Below are positions 23,300 to 31,723 of a stretch of 64,000 bases of DNA, piece by piece. The notes below the pieces were generated by a model. That model saw only the letters and a program-made list of their open reading frames with translations, made no database searches and was not told the DNA's origin. The DNA lies in assembly GCF_014648255.1 (NCBI RefSeq), contig NZ_BMQT01000012.1, forward strand, positions 1 through 64,000, written 5' to 3'. The stretch's first letter is position 1. Every line of letters starts with the position of its first letter. A program made the translations under genes and the position numbers. This stretch comes from Nocardioides albus. Its GTDB lineage: Bacteria; Actinomycetota; Actinomycetes; Propionibacteriales; Nocardioidaceae.

Positions 23300-24867
23300 G
23301 TCTCTCGCTCCCCTCGTTGTCGGCGATGCCGGAGGGACGGGCAGCCCGGCTGCTCGTCCTCGCGGCGGTGTTCGTCTGCGCCGCCTGCGGGCTGGTCTAC
23401 GAGCTCGCGCTGGTGACGTTGGGGAGCTATCTGCTCGGCAACTCGATCGCGCAGACCTCGTTGGTGATCGCGGTGTCGATGTTCGCCATGGGCGTCGGTG
23501 CCGTGCTCGCCAAGCCGCTCACCGCGCGGCCGCTGCGCGCGTTCGTGGGCGTGGAGATCGCGCTGGCGGCGGTCGGCGGCGCCTCGGTGCCGGCGCTCTA
23601 CGCCTCGTTCGCGTGGCTGCATCTCTACACCCCGATGATGCTGGTGGTGACGTTCCTCATCGGCGCTCTGGTCGGCGCCGAGATCCCGTTGCTGATGGAG
23701 CTGTTGCAGCGCCTCCGGCGCCAGCAGGCCTCGCTCGCGGTCGCAGACATCAACGCGGTCGACTACGTCGGCGCGCTCATCGGCGGACTGGCCTTCCCGT
23801 TCCTGCTGCTGCCGACGCTGGGGCTGCTGGTGGGGACCGTGGCGACCGCAGCGCTCAACGTCATCGCCGCGTGGATGGTCGGCGTCGCCTTGGCCGGAGC
23901 CCGGCGGCAGCGGGGGCTCGTCACGGCGGTCTGCGGCGTGCTCGCGGTCGCCCTCGGTCTGACCGCGGTGACCGCCGACTCCTTCGAGCTCAACGCCCGG
24001 CAGGCGCTCTACCGCGACCCGATCATCCACTCCCAGCGGTCGGCCTATCAGGACATCGTGGTGACGCGAGGCGCGCCGGTCGGCCCGGAGTTCGACGACG
24101 TACGCCTCTTCCTCGACGGTGACCTGCAGTTCTCCTCGTTGGACGAGTATCGCTATCACGAGATGCTCGTCCATCCGGCGATGAACGGGACGCACCAGCG
24201 GGTGCTGATCCTCGGCGGCGGCGACGGGCTCGCGGCCCGCGAGGTGCTGCGCTATCAGTCGGTGTCGTCGGTGACCCTGGTCGATCTCGACCCGGCGGTC
24301 GTGTCCCTGGCGCGTTCCTTCGAGCCGGTCTCGTCGCTGACCTCGGGCTCGTTGGAGGACCCCCGGCTGACGTACGTCTCCGACGACGCGTTCTCTTGGG
24401 TGCGGGACTACTCGGGGGCGCCGTTCGACGTAGTCATCGCCGATTTCCCGGACCCTGACTCGACCGCTCTGGCCAAGCTCTACTCGGTAGAGAACTACAG
24501 CATGATCGCGCGGCTGCTCGCCCCGTCCGGGCGGATGGTCGTGCAGGCGGGCAGCCCGTTCTTCGCGCCGGACGCGTTCTGGTCGGTGCGGCACACCCTC
24601 GCCGAGGCCGGCTGGCGGACCACGCCCTACCAGGCGGACGTACCGTCCTTCGGGAACTGGGGCTACGTCCTCGCCTCCCGCGACGGGTCGGCCCCTGAGC
24701 TCGCTCTCGACGACGAGGCGCCGGGCGGGCTGCGCTACGCCAGCGACGCCGTGCTCGCGGCCGCTTCGTCGTTCCCGCCGGACCGAGCCGAGCGGCCGAC
24801 CTCGGTCACCACGCTGCTGGATCCGGCGATCCTGGACTACGCCCGGAAGGGCTGGGTGGGTTACTGA
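23296..24867 (+). CDS. Membrane-bound spermidine synthase-like aminopropyltransferase
   Basis: The 523-residue protein has about seven membrane helices in the first 205 residues (for example AAVFVCAACGLVYELALVTL) and a C-terminal aminopropyltransferase/methyltransferase fold with VLILGGGDGLAAREVLRY (about 304-321), VTLVDLDPAV and the catalytic-type DFPDPDS. This fusion of membrane part and spermidine synthase domain is common in actinobacteria; the true substrate is uncertain. GTG start overlaps the DUF350 stop and the last base is shared with the channel's ATG. Confidence 0.85.
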   Translation: MSLSLPSLSAMPEGRAARLLVLAAVFVCAACGLVYELALVTLGSYLLGNSIAQTSLVIAVSMFAMGVGAVLAKPLTARPLRAFVGVEIALAAVGGASVPALYASFAWLHLYTPMMLVVTFLIGALVGAEIPLLMELLQRLRRQQASLAVADINAVDYVGALIGGLAFPFLLLPTLGLLVGTVATAALNVIAAWMVGVALAGARRQRGLVTAVCGVLAVALGLTAVTADSFELNARQALYRDPIIHSQRSAYQDIVVTRGAPVGPEFDDVRLFLDGDLQFSSLDEYRYHEMLVHPAMNGTHQRVLILGGGDGLAAREVLRYQSVSSVTLVDLDPAVVSLARSFEPVSSLTSGSLEDPRLTYVSDDAFSWVRDYSGAPFDVVIADFPDPDSTALAKLYSVENYSMIARLLAPSGRMVVQAGSPFFAPDAFWSVRHTLAEAGWRTTPYQADVPSFGNWGYVLASRDGSAPELALDDEAPGGLRYASDAVLAAASSFPPDRAERPTSVTTLLDPAILDYARKGWVGY

Positions 24868-25892
24868 TGTTCTTCCTGATCCGGCTGGTCCGGCGGACCT
24901 CTCGGCACTCCGCCTGGGTGCTTCCGCTGATGATCATCGGCTTCGTCTTCGTCACCGGTTGGATCGCGATGGCGCTGGCCGAGCCGGGCAGCGACATCGT
25001 CCACCGCGGCAACTACTGGTGGTGGTTCCTGGTCACCGCCACCACCGTCGGCTACGGCGACTTCTTCCCGGAGACCACCGGGGGCCGACTCGTCGGGGCG
25101 TACGTCGTCTTCGGCTCCATCACCACCCTCGCCATCTTGTTCAGCCGGATCTCGGCAATCATCGAGAACGCCAAAGGACGCCGCATGCGTGGAGAGATCT
25201 CTTTCAGCGGACGAAACCACATCGTGCTGCTCGGCTACACCCCTGGCCGCACCGAGCGGCTGCTGGCCGAGCTGCTCTCCGAGCCCTCACGGGAGGTGGT
25301 GCTCGCGACCTGGGAGGACCAGCTCTCCGAGCACCCTCAGCCCGGGGAGGACAGGCTCCACTTCGTACGCGGCGACATCACCGACCTCTCGGTGCTCGCT
25401 CGGACCGGTCTGGTCGGCGCGCACAGCGTGCTGATCGACGCGCGCGACGACAACGAGGCGGTCACGCTCACCGTCGCGGCCAACGCGGCTGCTCCCTCGG
25501 TGCACACGATCGTGGCGCTGCGGGACCTTCGGGTGCAGCGCACGATCTTCCGGGTCGACACCACCGTCCACTGCGTCCAGTGGCACAACACCCAGCTGAT
25601 CGCCGAGGAGCTCAGCGATCCGGGGATCGCGGAGGTCTACCAGGAGCTCGCCACCGCCGGCGGCAAGGGCACCTACTCCCTCACCGTGCCGTCCGGGGCT
25701 GCGCCCGCCACCGCCGGCGTCTGGCAGTCCGCCCTCGGGCGCTCCCACGGCGCCACGCTTCTGGCCGTCCACACCGCCGACGGCATCCAGGTCAGCCCGT
25801 CCTGGGAGCTGCCCGTCGCCGCTGGGGCGCGGCTCTTCTACATCGCAGCCGAACGGTTGGACTACGACGAGGTCGTCGGGTCGCTCGGCTGA
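24867..25892 (+). CDS. Potassium channel with RCK (TrkA-N-like) domain
   Basis: The 341-residue protein has two membrane helices around a pore loop with the selectivity signature TVGYGDFFPETT (about 60-71), then a cytoplasmic regulator domain beginning NHIVLLGYTPGRTERLLAEL (about 113-132) with a Rossmann-like glycine motif. This is a 2TM Kch/MthK-type channel. As the last gene of the polyamine-synthase operon, it may respond to polyamines or membrane state, which is inference. Confidence 0.85.
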   Translation: MFFLIRLVRRTSRHSAWVLPLMIIGFVFVTGWIAMALAEPGSDIVHRGNYWWWFLVTATTVGYGDFFPETTGGRLVGAYVVFGSITTLAILFSRISAIIENAKGRRMRGEISFSGRNHIVLLGYTPGRTERLLAELLSEPSREVVLATWEDQLSEHPQPGEDRLHFVRGDITDLSVLARTGLVGAHSVLIDARDDNEAVTLTVAANAAAPSVHTIVALRDLRVQRTIFRVDTTVHCVQWHNTQLIAEELSDPGIAEVYQELATAGGKGTYSLTVPSGAAPATAGVWQSALGRSHGATLLAVHTADGIQVSPSWELPVAAGARLFYIAAERLDYDEVVGSLG

Positions 25893-25909
25893 CGAGTCGA
25901 CCTTCGCAG

Positions 25910-25961
25910 CAGGTTGTGAAGCTGAGAGTGACCTATAGGCCGCGCTCAGCTTCACAACCTG
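25910..25961. terminator. Perfect 17-bp inverted repeat, bidirectional terminator
   Basis: CAGGTTGTGAAGCTGAG (25910-25926) and CTCAGCTTCACAACCTG (25945-25961) are exact inverted repeats with an 18-base loop. They lie exactly between the channel gene and the converging topA gene. Actinobacterial terminators often lack T runs, so termination in both directions is likely. Confidence 0.65.
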
Positions 25962-25962
25962 A

Positions 25963-28668
25963 TCAGGACTTCTTGGCAGCGGCCTTCTTGGCCGTCTTCT
26001 TGGCGGTCGACTTCTTCGCCGGAGCCTTCTTCGTGGCCTTCTTGGCGGTCTTCTTCGTGGTCCGCTTGGTGGTCTTCTTCGCCGGGCCCTTGGCTCGCTT
26101 GTCGGCGAGCAGCTCGGCCGCACGCTCGGCGGTCAGGGTCTCCAGGTCGTCGGCGGCGCGGAGGGTGGCGTTGTACTCACCGTCGGTGACATAGGGGCCG
26201 AAGCGGCCGTCCTTGACCACCATCGGCTGGCCGGAGACAGGGTCGGGGCCGAGCTCCTTGAGCGGCGGTTTGGCGGCTGCACGGCCGCGCTGCTTCGGCT
26301 GGGCGTAGATCTGCTCAGCCTCCTCCAGCGTGATCGTGAGCAGCTGGTCCTCCGAGCTCAGCGTGCGAGAATCCTTGTCCTTCTTGAGGTACGGCCCGTA
26401 GCGGCCGTTCTGGGCGGTGATCTCCTCGCCGTCTGCGGCAGTGCCGACGACCCGTGGCAGCGTCAGCAGCTTGACGGCGTCCTCGAGCGTGATGGTCTGC
26501 AGGCTCATCGACTTGAACAGGCTCGCGGTGCGGGGCTTGGCGCCCTTCTTCGCGTCCTCAGGGAGCTGCTCGGTGACGTACGGACCGAACCGGCCGCTCT
26601 TCGCGACGACGGTGAGCCCCGTGTCGGGGTGGACGCCGAGGTTGAGCTCCTCACCGGCGGGGTTGGCGAAGAGCTCCTTGGCCTTCTCCAGGGTGAGCTC
26701 GTCGGGAGGCAGGTCGTCGGGGACGTTGGCACGCACCGCGAGCGGGGTGCCGTCGTCGCCAGGACCTTCGATGTAGGGACCGTAGCGGCCGACCCGAAGG
26801 TTGACCCCCGCCTCCGGGTCGCCGACCGGGAACGTCGCCAGCTCGCGGGCATCGATGTCACCGAGCCCGTCGACCAGGGGCTTGAGGCCCTTGACCCGCT
26901 CGGAGCCGAAGTAGAACTCCCCGAGCTCGGTGGTCATGTCCTTGGCGCCCTTGGCGATCTCGTCGAGGATCTCCTCCATGCTCGCCGTGAACCGATAGTC
27001 GATCTGCCGCGGGAAGTGCTCCTCCAGCAGTCTGACCACCGAGAACGCGACCCAGGCGGGCACCAGGGCGGTGCCCTTCTTGAAGACGTAGCCGCGGTTG
27101 ATGATGGTCTGGATGATGCTCGCATAGGTCGACGGGCGGCCGATCTCGCGCTCTTCGAGCTCACGGACCAGGGTCGCCTCGGTGTAGCGAGCCGGCGGCT
27201 TGGTCTCGTGGCCGTCCGCGGTGAGGCTCGCGGCGTTCACGTTGTCGCCCTCGGAGAGGTTCGGGAGGCGGGTCTGCTGGTCGTCCGAGGTCTGGTCGGC
27301 GGAGTCGGTGCCTTCGACGTACGCCTTCAGGAAGCCGTGGAAGGTGATCACCCGGCCGGTCGCGGAGAAGACCACGTCCTCGCCGGTGGTCGCCGTGGCG
27401 CCGAGGCGGATCGCGACGGAGTTTCCGACCGCGTCCTTCATCTGGGAGGCGACCGTGCGCATCCAGATCAGCTCGTAGAGGCGGAACTGGTCGCCGGCCA
27501 GCCCGGTCTGCGCCGGGGTCCGGAACGAGTCGCCTGCGGGGCGGATCGCCTCGTGGGCCTCTTGAGCGTTCTTGACCTTGGAGGCGTACGTCCGGGGGGC
27601 GTCGGGCAGGTATTCGGCCCCGTAGAGCTCCCTGACCTGAGCGCGGGCCGCGTTGACGGCGTCGCTGCTCAGGGTCGTGGAGTCGGTACGCATGTAGGTG
27701 ATGAAGCCGTTCTCGTAGAGGCGCTGGGCGACCGACATGGTCGTCGACGCGCTCATCCCGAGCTTGCGGCTGGCCTCCTGCTGCATCGTGGTCGTGCGGA
27801 AGGGGGCGTAGGGGCTGCGCTTGTAGGGCTTGGACTCGACGGAGCGGACCTCGTAGGTCTGCCCCTCGAGACCGGCGACCAGGGCCTCGGCCCGGCCGCG
27901 GTCGAGGTGGACGACCTTGTCGCTCTTGATGAGGCCGTCGGGACCGAAGTCGGCGCCGCGGGCGACGCGGCCGCCGTCGATCGAGGTGATCTTGGCCGGG
28001 AACATCCGCGGATCGTGCTGCGAGCCGGCGTCGAAGGTTCCGGCGAGGTCCCAGTAGGAGGCGGTCCGGAATGCGATCCGCTCACGCTCGCGGTCTACGA
28101 CGAGCCGGGTGGCGACGGACTGGACACGACCGGCGCTGAGGCGCGGCATGACCTTCTTCCACAGCACCGGGGAGATCTCGTAGCCGTAGAGACGGTCGAG
28201 GATGCGGCGGGACTCCTGGGCCTCGACGAGGTCCATGTCGAGCTCGCGCGGATTCTCGGCGGCCGCCAGGATCGCGGGCTTGGTGATCTCGTGGAAGACC
28301 ATCCGCTTGACCGGGATGCCCTTCTTCGGCTTCAGCTCGTCGAGGAGGTGCCAGGCGATCGCCTCTCCCTCGCGGTCCTCATCGGTGGCGAGGTAGAGCT
28401 CGTCGGCGTCCTTGAGGAGCGACTTGAGCTTGGCGATCTGCTTCTTCTTGTCGCTGGGCACGACGTAGTAAGGGGTGAAGCCGTTGTCGACATCGACGCC
28501 GAAGCGCCCCCACGGCTTGTCCTTGATCTTGGCAGGGGTGTCTGCCGCGCTCTGCGGAAGGTCGCGGATGTGCCCGACGGAGGCCTCGACGACATACCCC
28601 TGTCCGAGGTATCCGCCGATCTTCTGTGCCTTCGCCGGGGACTCGACGATCACCAACTTGTGTGCCAC
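25963..28668 (-). CDS. topA: DNA topoisomerase I
   Basis: The 901-residue enzyme relaxes negatively supercoiled DNA. It begins MAHKLVIVESPAKAQKIGGY (Toprim domain), has LATDEDREGEAIAWH (metal-binding acidic residues), catalytic Tyr in GFITYMRTDSTTL (about 323), several GRYGPY-type C-terminal repeats (for example RVGRYGPYIEGPGD, RFGPYVTD) and a Lys/Ala-rich tail (AKKATKKAPAKKSTAKK). This is the typical actinobacterial architecture, with repeats and a basic tail replacing zinc fingers. Confidence 0.97.
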   Translation of the reverse strand: MAHKLVIVESPAKAQKIGGYLGQGYVVEASVGHIRDLPQSAADTPAKIKDKPWGRFGVDVDNGFTPYYVVPSDKKKQIAKLKSLLKDADELYLATDEDREGEAIAWHLLDELKPKKGIPVKRMVFHEITKPAILAAAENPRELDMDLVEAQESRRILDRLYGYEISPVLWKKVMPRLSAGRVQSVATRLVVDRERERIAFRTASYWDLAGTFDAGSQHDPRMFPAKITSIDGGRVARGADFGPDGLIKSDKVVHLDRGRAEALVAGLEGQTYEVRSVESKPYKRSPYAPFRTTTMQQEASRKLGMSASTTMSVAQRLYENGFITYMRTDSTTLSSDAVNAARAQVRELYGAEYLPDAPRTYASKVKNAQEAHEAIRPAGDSFRTPAQTGLAGDQFRLYELIWMRTVASQMKDAVGNSVAIRLGATATTGEDVVFSATGRVITFHGFLKAYVEGTDSADQTSDDQQTRLPNLSEGDNVNAASLTADGHETKPPARYTEATLVRELEEREIGRPSTYASIIQTIINRGYVFKKGTALVPAWVAFSVVRLLEEHFPRQIDYRFTASMEEILDEIAKGAKDMTTELGEFYFGSERVKGLKPLVDGLGDIDARELATFPVGDPEAGVNLRVGRYGPYIEGPGDDGTPLAVRANVPDDLPPDELTLEKAKELFANPAGEELNLGVHPDTGLTVVAKSGRFGPYVTEQLPEDAKKGAKPRTASLFKSMSLQTITLEDAVKLLTLPRVVGTAADGEEITAQNGRYGPYLKKDKDSRTLSSEDQLLTITLEEAEQIYAQPKQRGRAAAKPPLKELGPDPVSGQPMVVKDGRFGPYVTDGEYNATLRAADDLETLTAERAAELLADKRAKGPAKKTTKRTTKKTAKKATKKAPAKKSTAKKTAKKAAAKKS

Positions 28669-28961
28669 TGACGTCCTTATCTCACTGCAGCAGAGCCTGG
28701 CACCACTGACAAGCTCTGGCGAGACACGTTAGCGCGTGTCTCCAGCCGGCATGGGTCCAGTCACCGCGGTTCATGCGGCACTGAGCTCTCGGACAACATG
28801 GCGTGTTGCCTTGGGCGCCGCGAAGACAATACCTAGCACGCTGGGGAGCGGGAGCGTGAAATCGGTGTCTCATCCGGCGATGTCCGAAAACTGTCGGTGC
28901 TCGTCCGTATGGTGGCTTTTCGAGGACGGCGAGACCCATCTGAACCGAGAGGTCTCTGCTG

Positions 28962-29717
28962 ATGATCGACACCGAATACATCGACTACATAGAGGGTCTG
29001 GCCACGCCCCCGGAGCACCTGGTGTGCGCCGAGTGTGCGCAGCTTCTCACCCGGACCAACGTGATTCTGGAGCGCCTGGAGGCCGAGCTGACCCGGCCCC
29101 GCTGGACGGAGCCGGAAACGCCGCCACGGCCCGACCACGAGGTCGCCCTGGACTGGTTGGCCGCGCTGTGCGGAGGCCACGAGGCGGTCACCACGCTGGA
29201 TGCCGCGCCGCTGGTCGAGGACGGGCTGGACCTGCCGGTCGTGGACGATCCGGCGGGACGTACGCAGCTGGAGGCGGTCGCCGCGCTGCTCGACGAGGTC
29301 GCGGCCGACTTCCCGGTAGCGGAGGTGGGCTTCGCTCTGCGACGGGCGCTGCTGCGGCTGTGGGAGATCGACCCGCTGGTCGTCGACCGGCCCACCCAGC
29401 CGGCCCAGGTGGCGGCCGGGATCGTGTGGACGGTCCTGGGCGCCAACGGGCTCGCCGGGCCGGGCGGCCTGGTCACCGCGACGGAGCTCAAGGAACGGCT
29501 GGGCGTGAACTCGACGCCCTCGGCCTACGGCAAGCAGCTGGCGGCCGCGCTCCGTGGCTTCTGGCCGTGGCAGGCCCAGCGGCCGTGGGGCATGCGCGAC
29601 CTTCCCGACCTCGAGCCGCTGGGCTATCCGGATCTGCTCGTCTCGAGCGTGCGGCGACGCCTGATCAGGCTGCGGGACCAGGCGTGCCTGGCGCGGGACG
29701 GAGGAAACCCTCGTTGA
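28962..29717 (+). CDS. Conserved hypothetical protein near topA
   Basis: The 251-residue soluble protein begins MIDTEYIDYIEGLATPPEHL and has a CAEC motif (about 22-25), a helical body, and a helix-turn-helix-like segment TELKERLGVNSTPSAYGKQL (about 172-191) followed by Trp-rich GFWPWQAQRPWGM. The ATG lies after a weak GAGAGG site. Its 3' end overlaps the converging methyltransferase gene by 53 bases. I cannot assign a family; a DNA-related role is only suggested by the HTH-like segment. Confidence 0.65.
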   Translation: MIDTEYIDYIEGLATPPEHLVCAECAQLLTRTNVILERLEAELTRPRWTEPETPPRPDHEVALDWLAALCGGHEAVTTLDAAPLVEDGLDLPVVDDPAGRTQLEAVAALLDEVAADFPVAEVGFALRRALLRLWEIDPLVVDRPTQPAQVAAGIVWTVLGANGLAGPGGLVTATELKERLGVNSTPSAYGKQLAAALRGFWPWQAQRPWGMRDLPDLEPLGYPDLLVSSVRRRLIRLRDQACLARDGGNPR

Positions 29718-31173
29718 CCAGCTCCTGGGCGATCGGCAGATAGCTGCTGCGCACGACCGCGGGGTCGCGGTCGAGGATCTGCGCGAGCGCGTCGAGAATC
29801 TGGCCGACGGCCAGGTCACCGTCGCACGCGCCCGCGAAGGCCGCCTCGATCGTGTCCGCCTGGCGTGCGCGGCGCAGGCCACGCTGCTGGCGCAGGATGA
29901 CGGTGCTGGGGTCCTCTGCGCCGGGTTGGCCGAGGGTCTCCTGCTGGATGTCCTCGACGAGCACCAGCGTGGAGTCCTCGGTGACCTCGACGCGGGCCGC
30001 CTCGCCCCACGCCTTGAGCGCCGGCGCGATCGGCTGCTCGACGTCGTAGGGCCACTCGAGGAGCTCGCGCTTCGGGTTGCTCGCGCCGGTGCTCTGCACA
30101 TTGCCTCGGGCTCCGCTTCGGCGGTGCAGGTTGATCCAGCCGAACCCGACGCCCTCGATCTTCTGCTCCTCGAACCACGACAGCCAGGTGTCGTAGCGGG
30201 TCAGATAGTCCTGAGCGCCGTGGTGACCGGAGTCCTTGAGCCAGAGCTCGACGTAGGACGCGGGGTCCAGCACCTCACGCTGGACCACGAACGCGTCGAC
30301 CTCGTCGCTCAGCCAGCCCTCGAGACGGTCGTCCCAGGGCTGGTCCTCGGAGATGATCCAGTTGCCCAGGATCTGACACCAACCGCCCTCAGTGAGCATG
30401 CCGGGAGCCGCCTTGACGATGTCCTCGACCACCCGGTCGCCCGGGAGTCCGGAGTCGCGGTAGACGAGGCGCTCGCCGGTCGCCGGGCTGATCACGAACG
30501 GCGGATTGGTGGCGATCAGGTCGAAGCGCTCCCCGGCAACGGGCTCGAAGAACGATCCGTTGCGCACGTCGACCCGGTCCGCGACGTCGTTGAGAGCGGC
30601 GTTGAACGCGGTGATCCACAGCGCTCGCTGATTGACGTCGGTCGCGACCACCCGGTTGCTGTGGGTGGCGAGGTGGAGGGCCTGGACGCCGCAGCCGGTG
30701 CCGAGGTCGAGAGACGTGCCGACCTGGTCTCGGATGGTCAACTGCGCGAGCGAGGTCGAGGCTGGGCTGATCCCGAGCACGTGCTCGGTGCCGATGCGCT
30801 GGGGGCCGCCGTCGAGGCCCGGGGTGAGGTCGGAGACGACCCACAGGGAGGTGTCGTCGGTGGCGTACGGGCGTACGTCGAGACGGGCGGCGACCTCGCC
30901 CACCGACTGCTCCAGGATCCCCTCGACGGCCAGCCGGTCGACGAGCCCCGGGAGGGCGGCTTCGGCGTGGTCGAGCGGCACCGTCGTCTGCAGCAGGAAG
31001 AGCCGGATGAGGGTCTCGAGCGGCGAACCACCGTGAGTGCGCCGCCGGCCCGGCAGGGTCTCGTTGCGGCTCAGCGCGCTGTGGGCGATCGGGCCGAGCA
31101 GCTCGGCGACGGAGTCGTAGGAGAAGTCGGCCTGCTGGAGGGCGTCACGGAGCCGGTGCGGGAGGTCACTCAC
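29665..31173 (-). CDS. Class I SAM-dependent methyltransferase (RlmG/PrmC-like)
   Basis: The 502-residue protein has an N-terminal helical domain of about 150 residues, then a methyltransferase core: SLDLGTGCGVQALHLA (about 176-191), VVATDVNQRALWITAFNA and the NPPF motif in LIATNPPFVISP, the hallmark of N-methylating RNA, DNA or glutamine enzymes. The C-terminal extension has LVLVEDIQQETLG. It follows the bldG-like gene on the same strand and has a long tail overlap with the gene at 28962. Probable target is rRNA or a release factor; not resolved. Confidence 0.82.
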   Translation of the reverse strand: MSDLPHRLRDALQQADFSYDSVAELLGPIAHSALSRNETLPGRRRTHGGSPLETLIRLFLLQTTVPLDHAEAALPGLVDRLAVEGILEQSVGEVAARLDVRPYATDDTSLWVVSDLTPGLDGGPQRIGTEHVLGISPASTSLAQLTIRDQVGTSLDLGTGCGVQALHLATHSNRVVATDVNQRALWITAFNAALNDVADRVDVRNGSFFEPVAGERFDLIATNPPFVISPATGERLVYRDSGLPGDRVVEDIVKAAPGMLTEGGWCQILGNWIISEDQPWDDRLEGWLSDEVDAFVVQREVLDPASYVELWLKDSGHHGAQDYLTRYDTWLSWFEEQKIEGVGFGWINLHRRSGARGNVQSTGASNPKRELLEWPYDVEQPIAPALKAWGEAARVEVTEDSTLVLVEDIQQETLGQPGAEDPSTVILRQQRGLRRARQADTIEAAFAGACDGDLAVGQILDALAQILDRDPAVVRSSYLPIAQELVNEGFLRPAPGTPGPAA

Positions 31174-31199
31174 ACCAGGAGCCTAATGCGCGCCCGGGT

Positions 31200-31535
31200 T
31201 CAGCCTGCTGCGGCGCCCTCGGCGCTGGCGTGAATGTCGAAGACCTTGGCGAGGCCGGTGATCCGGAAGATCTTGAGCAGTCGCTCCTGCGTGCAGACAA
31301 GGCGGAGCATTCCGTCGTGCTGGCGCACCTTCTTCAGGCCACCCACCAGGACACCGAGGCCGGTGGAGTCGAGGAACTCCACGGCTTCGAGGTCGACGAC
31401 GATGTCGTAGTGCCCTCTGGCGACTAACTCGGTGATCTTGTCCCTGAGCTTCGGCGCGGTATAGACGTCGATCTCGCCGCCCACGGCCACGACGGTGGCC
31501 GAGTCGAGCTCGCGAGTCGCAAGCGTCAGATCCAC
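31200..31535 (-). CDS. bldG: Anti-sigma factor antagonist, BldG-like
   Basis: The 111-residue STAS-domain protein starts VDLTLATRELDSATVVAVGG after an AGGAGA site eight bases before the GTG. It contains GGEIDVYTAPKLRDK and FLDSTGLGVLVGGLKKV, where the Ser of DSTGLG is the usual phosphorylation site, and ends LKIFRITGLAKVFDIHAS. From memory it is strikingly close to Streptomyces BldG and sits, as there, next to a helicase gene. BldG works by phosphorylation-controlled binding of an anti-sigma factor. No anti-sigma gene follows here. Confidence 0.88.
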   Translation of the reverse strand: MDLTLATRELDSATVVAVGGEIDVYTAPKLRDKITELVARGHYDIVVDLEAVEFLDSTGLGVLVGGLKKVRQHDGMLRLVCTQERLLKIFRITGLAKVFDIHASAEGAAAG

Positions 31536-31723
31536 TTCGAAGTTCTCCTGCCAAGGAACGTGAGACAACCGGCTCAGGTATCGACCATCCTCGAGTCCGA
31601 CACCCAGAGTCGATCGTAATGTAACCACGGCTCACCAGGATGCGCGTAAGAAACTCGCAACGTCGTGGCCAGATACGGGACCGCAAGCGTGGCGGTCACC
31701 CGGATTCTGGGAGAATCACGAAG

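Noticed and set aside
26629..28671. Plus-strand ORF of 680 codons opposite topA
   Set aside because: topA on the minus strand is unmistakable; the opposite frame is open only because of high GC codon bias.
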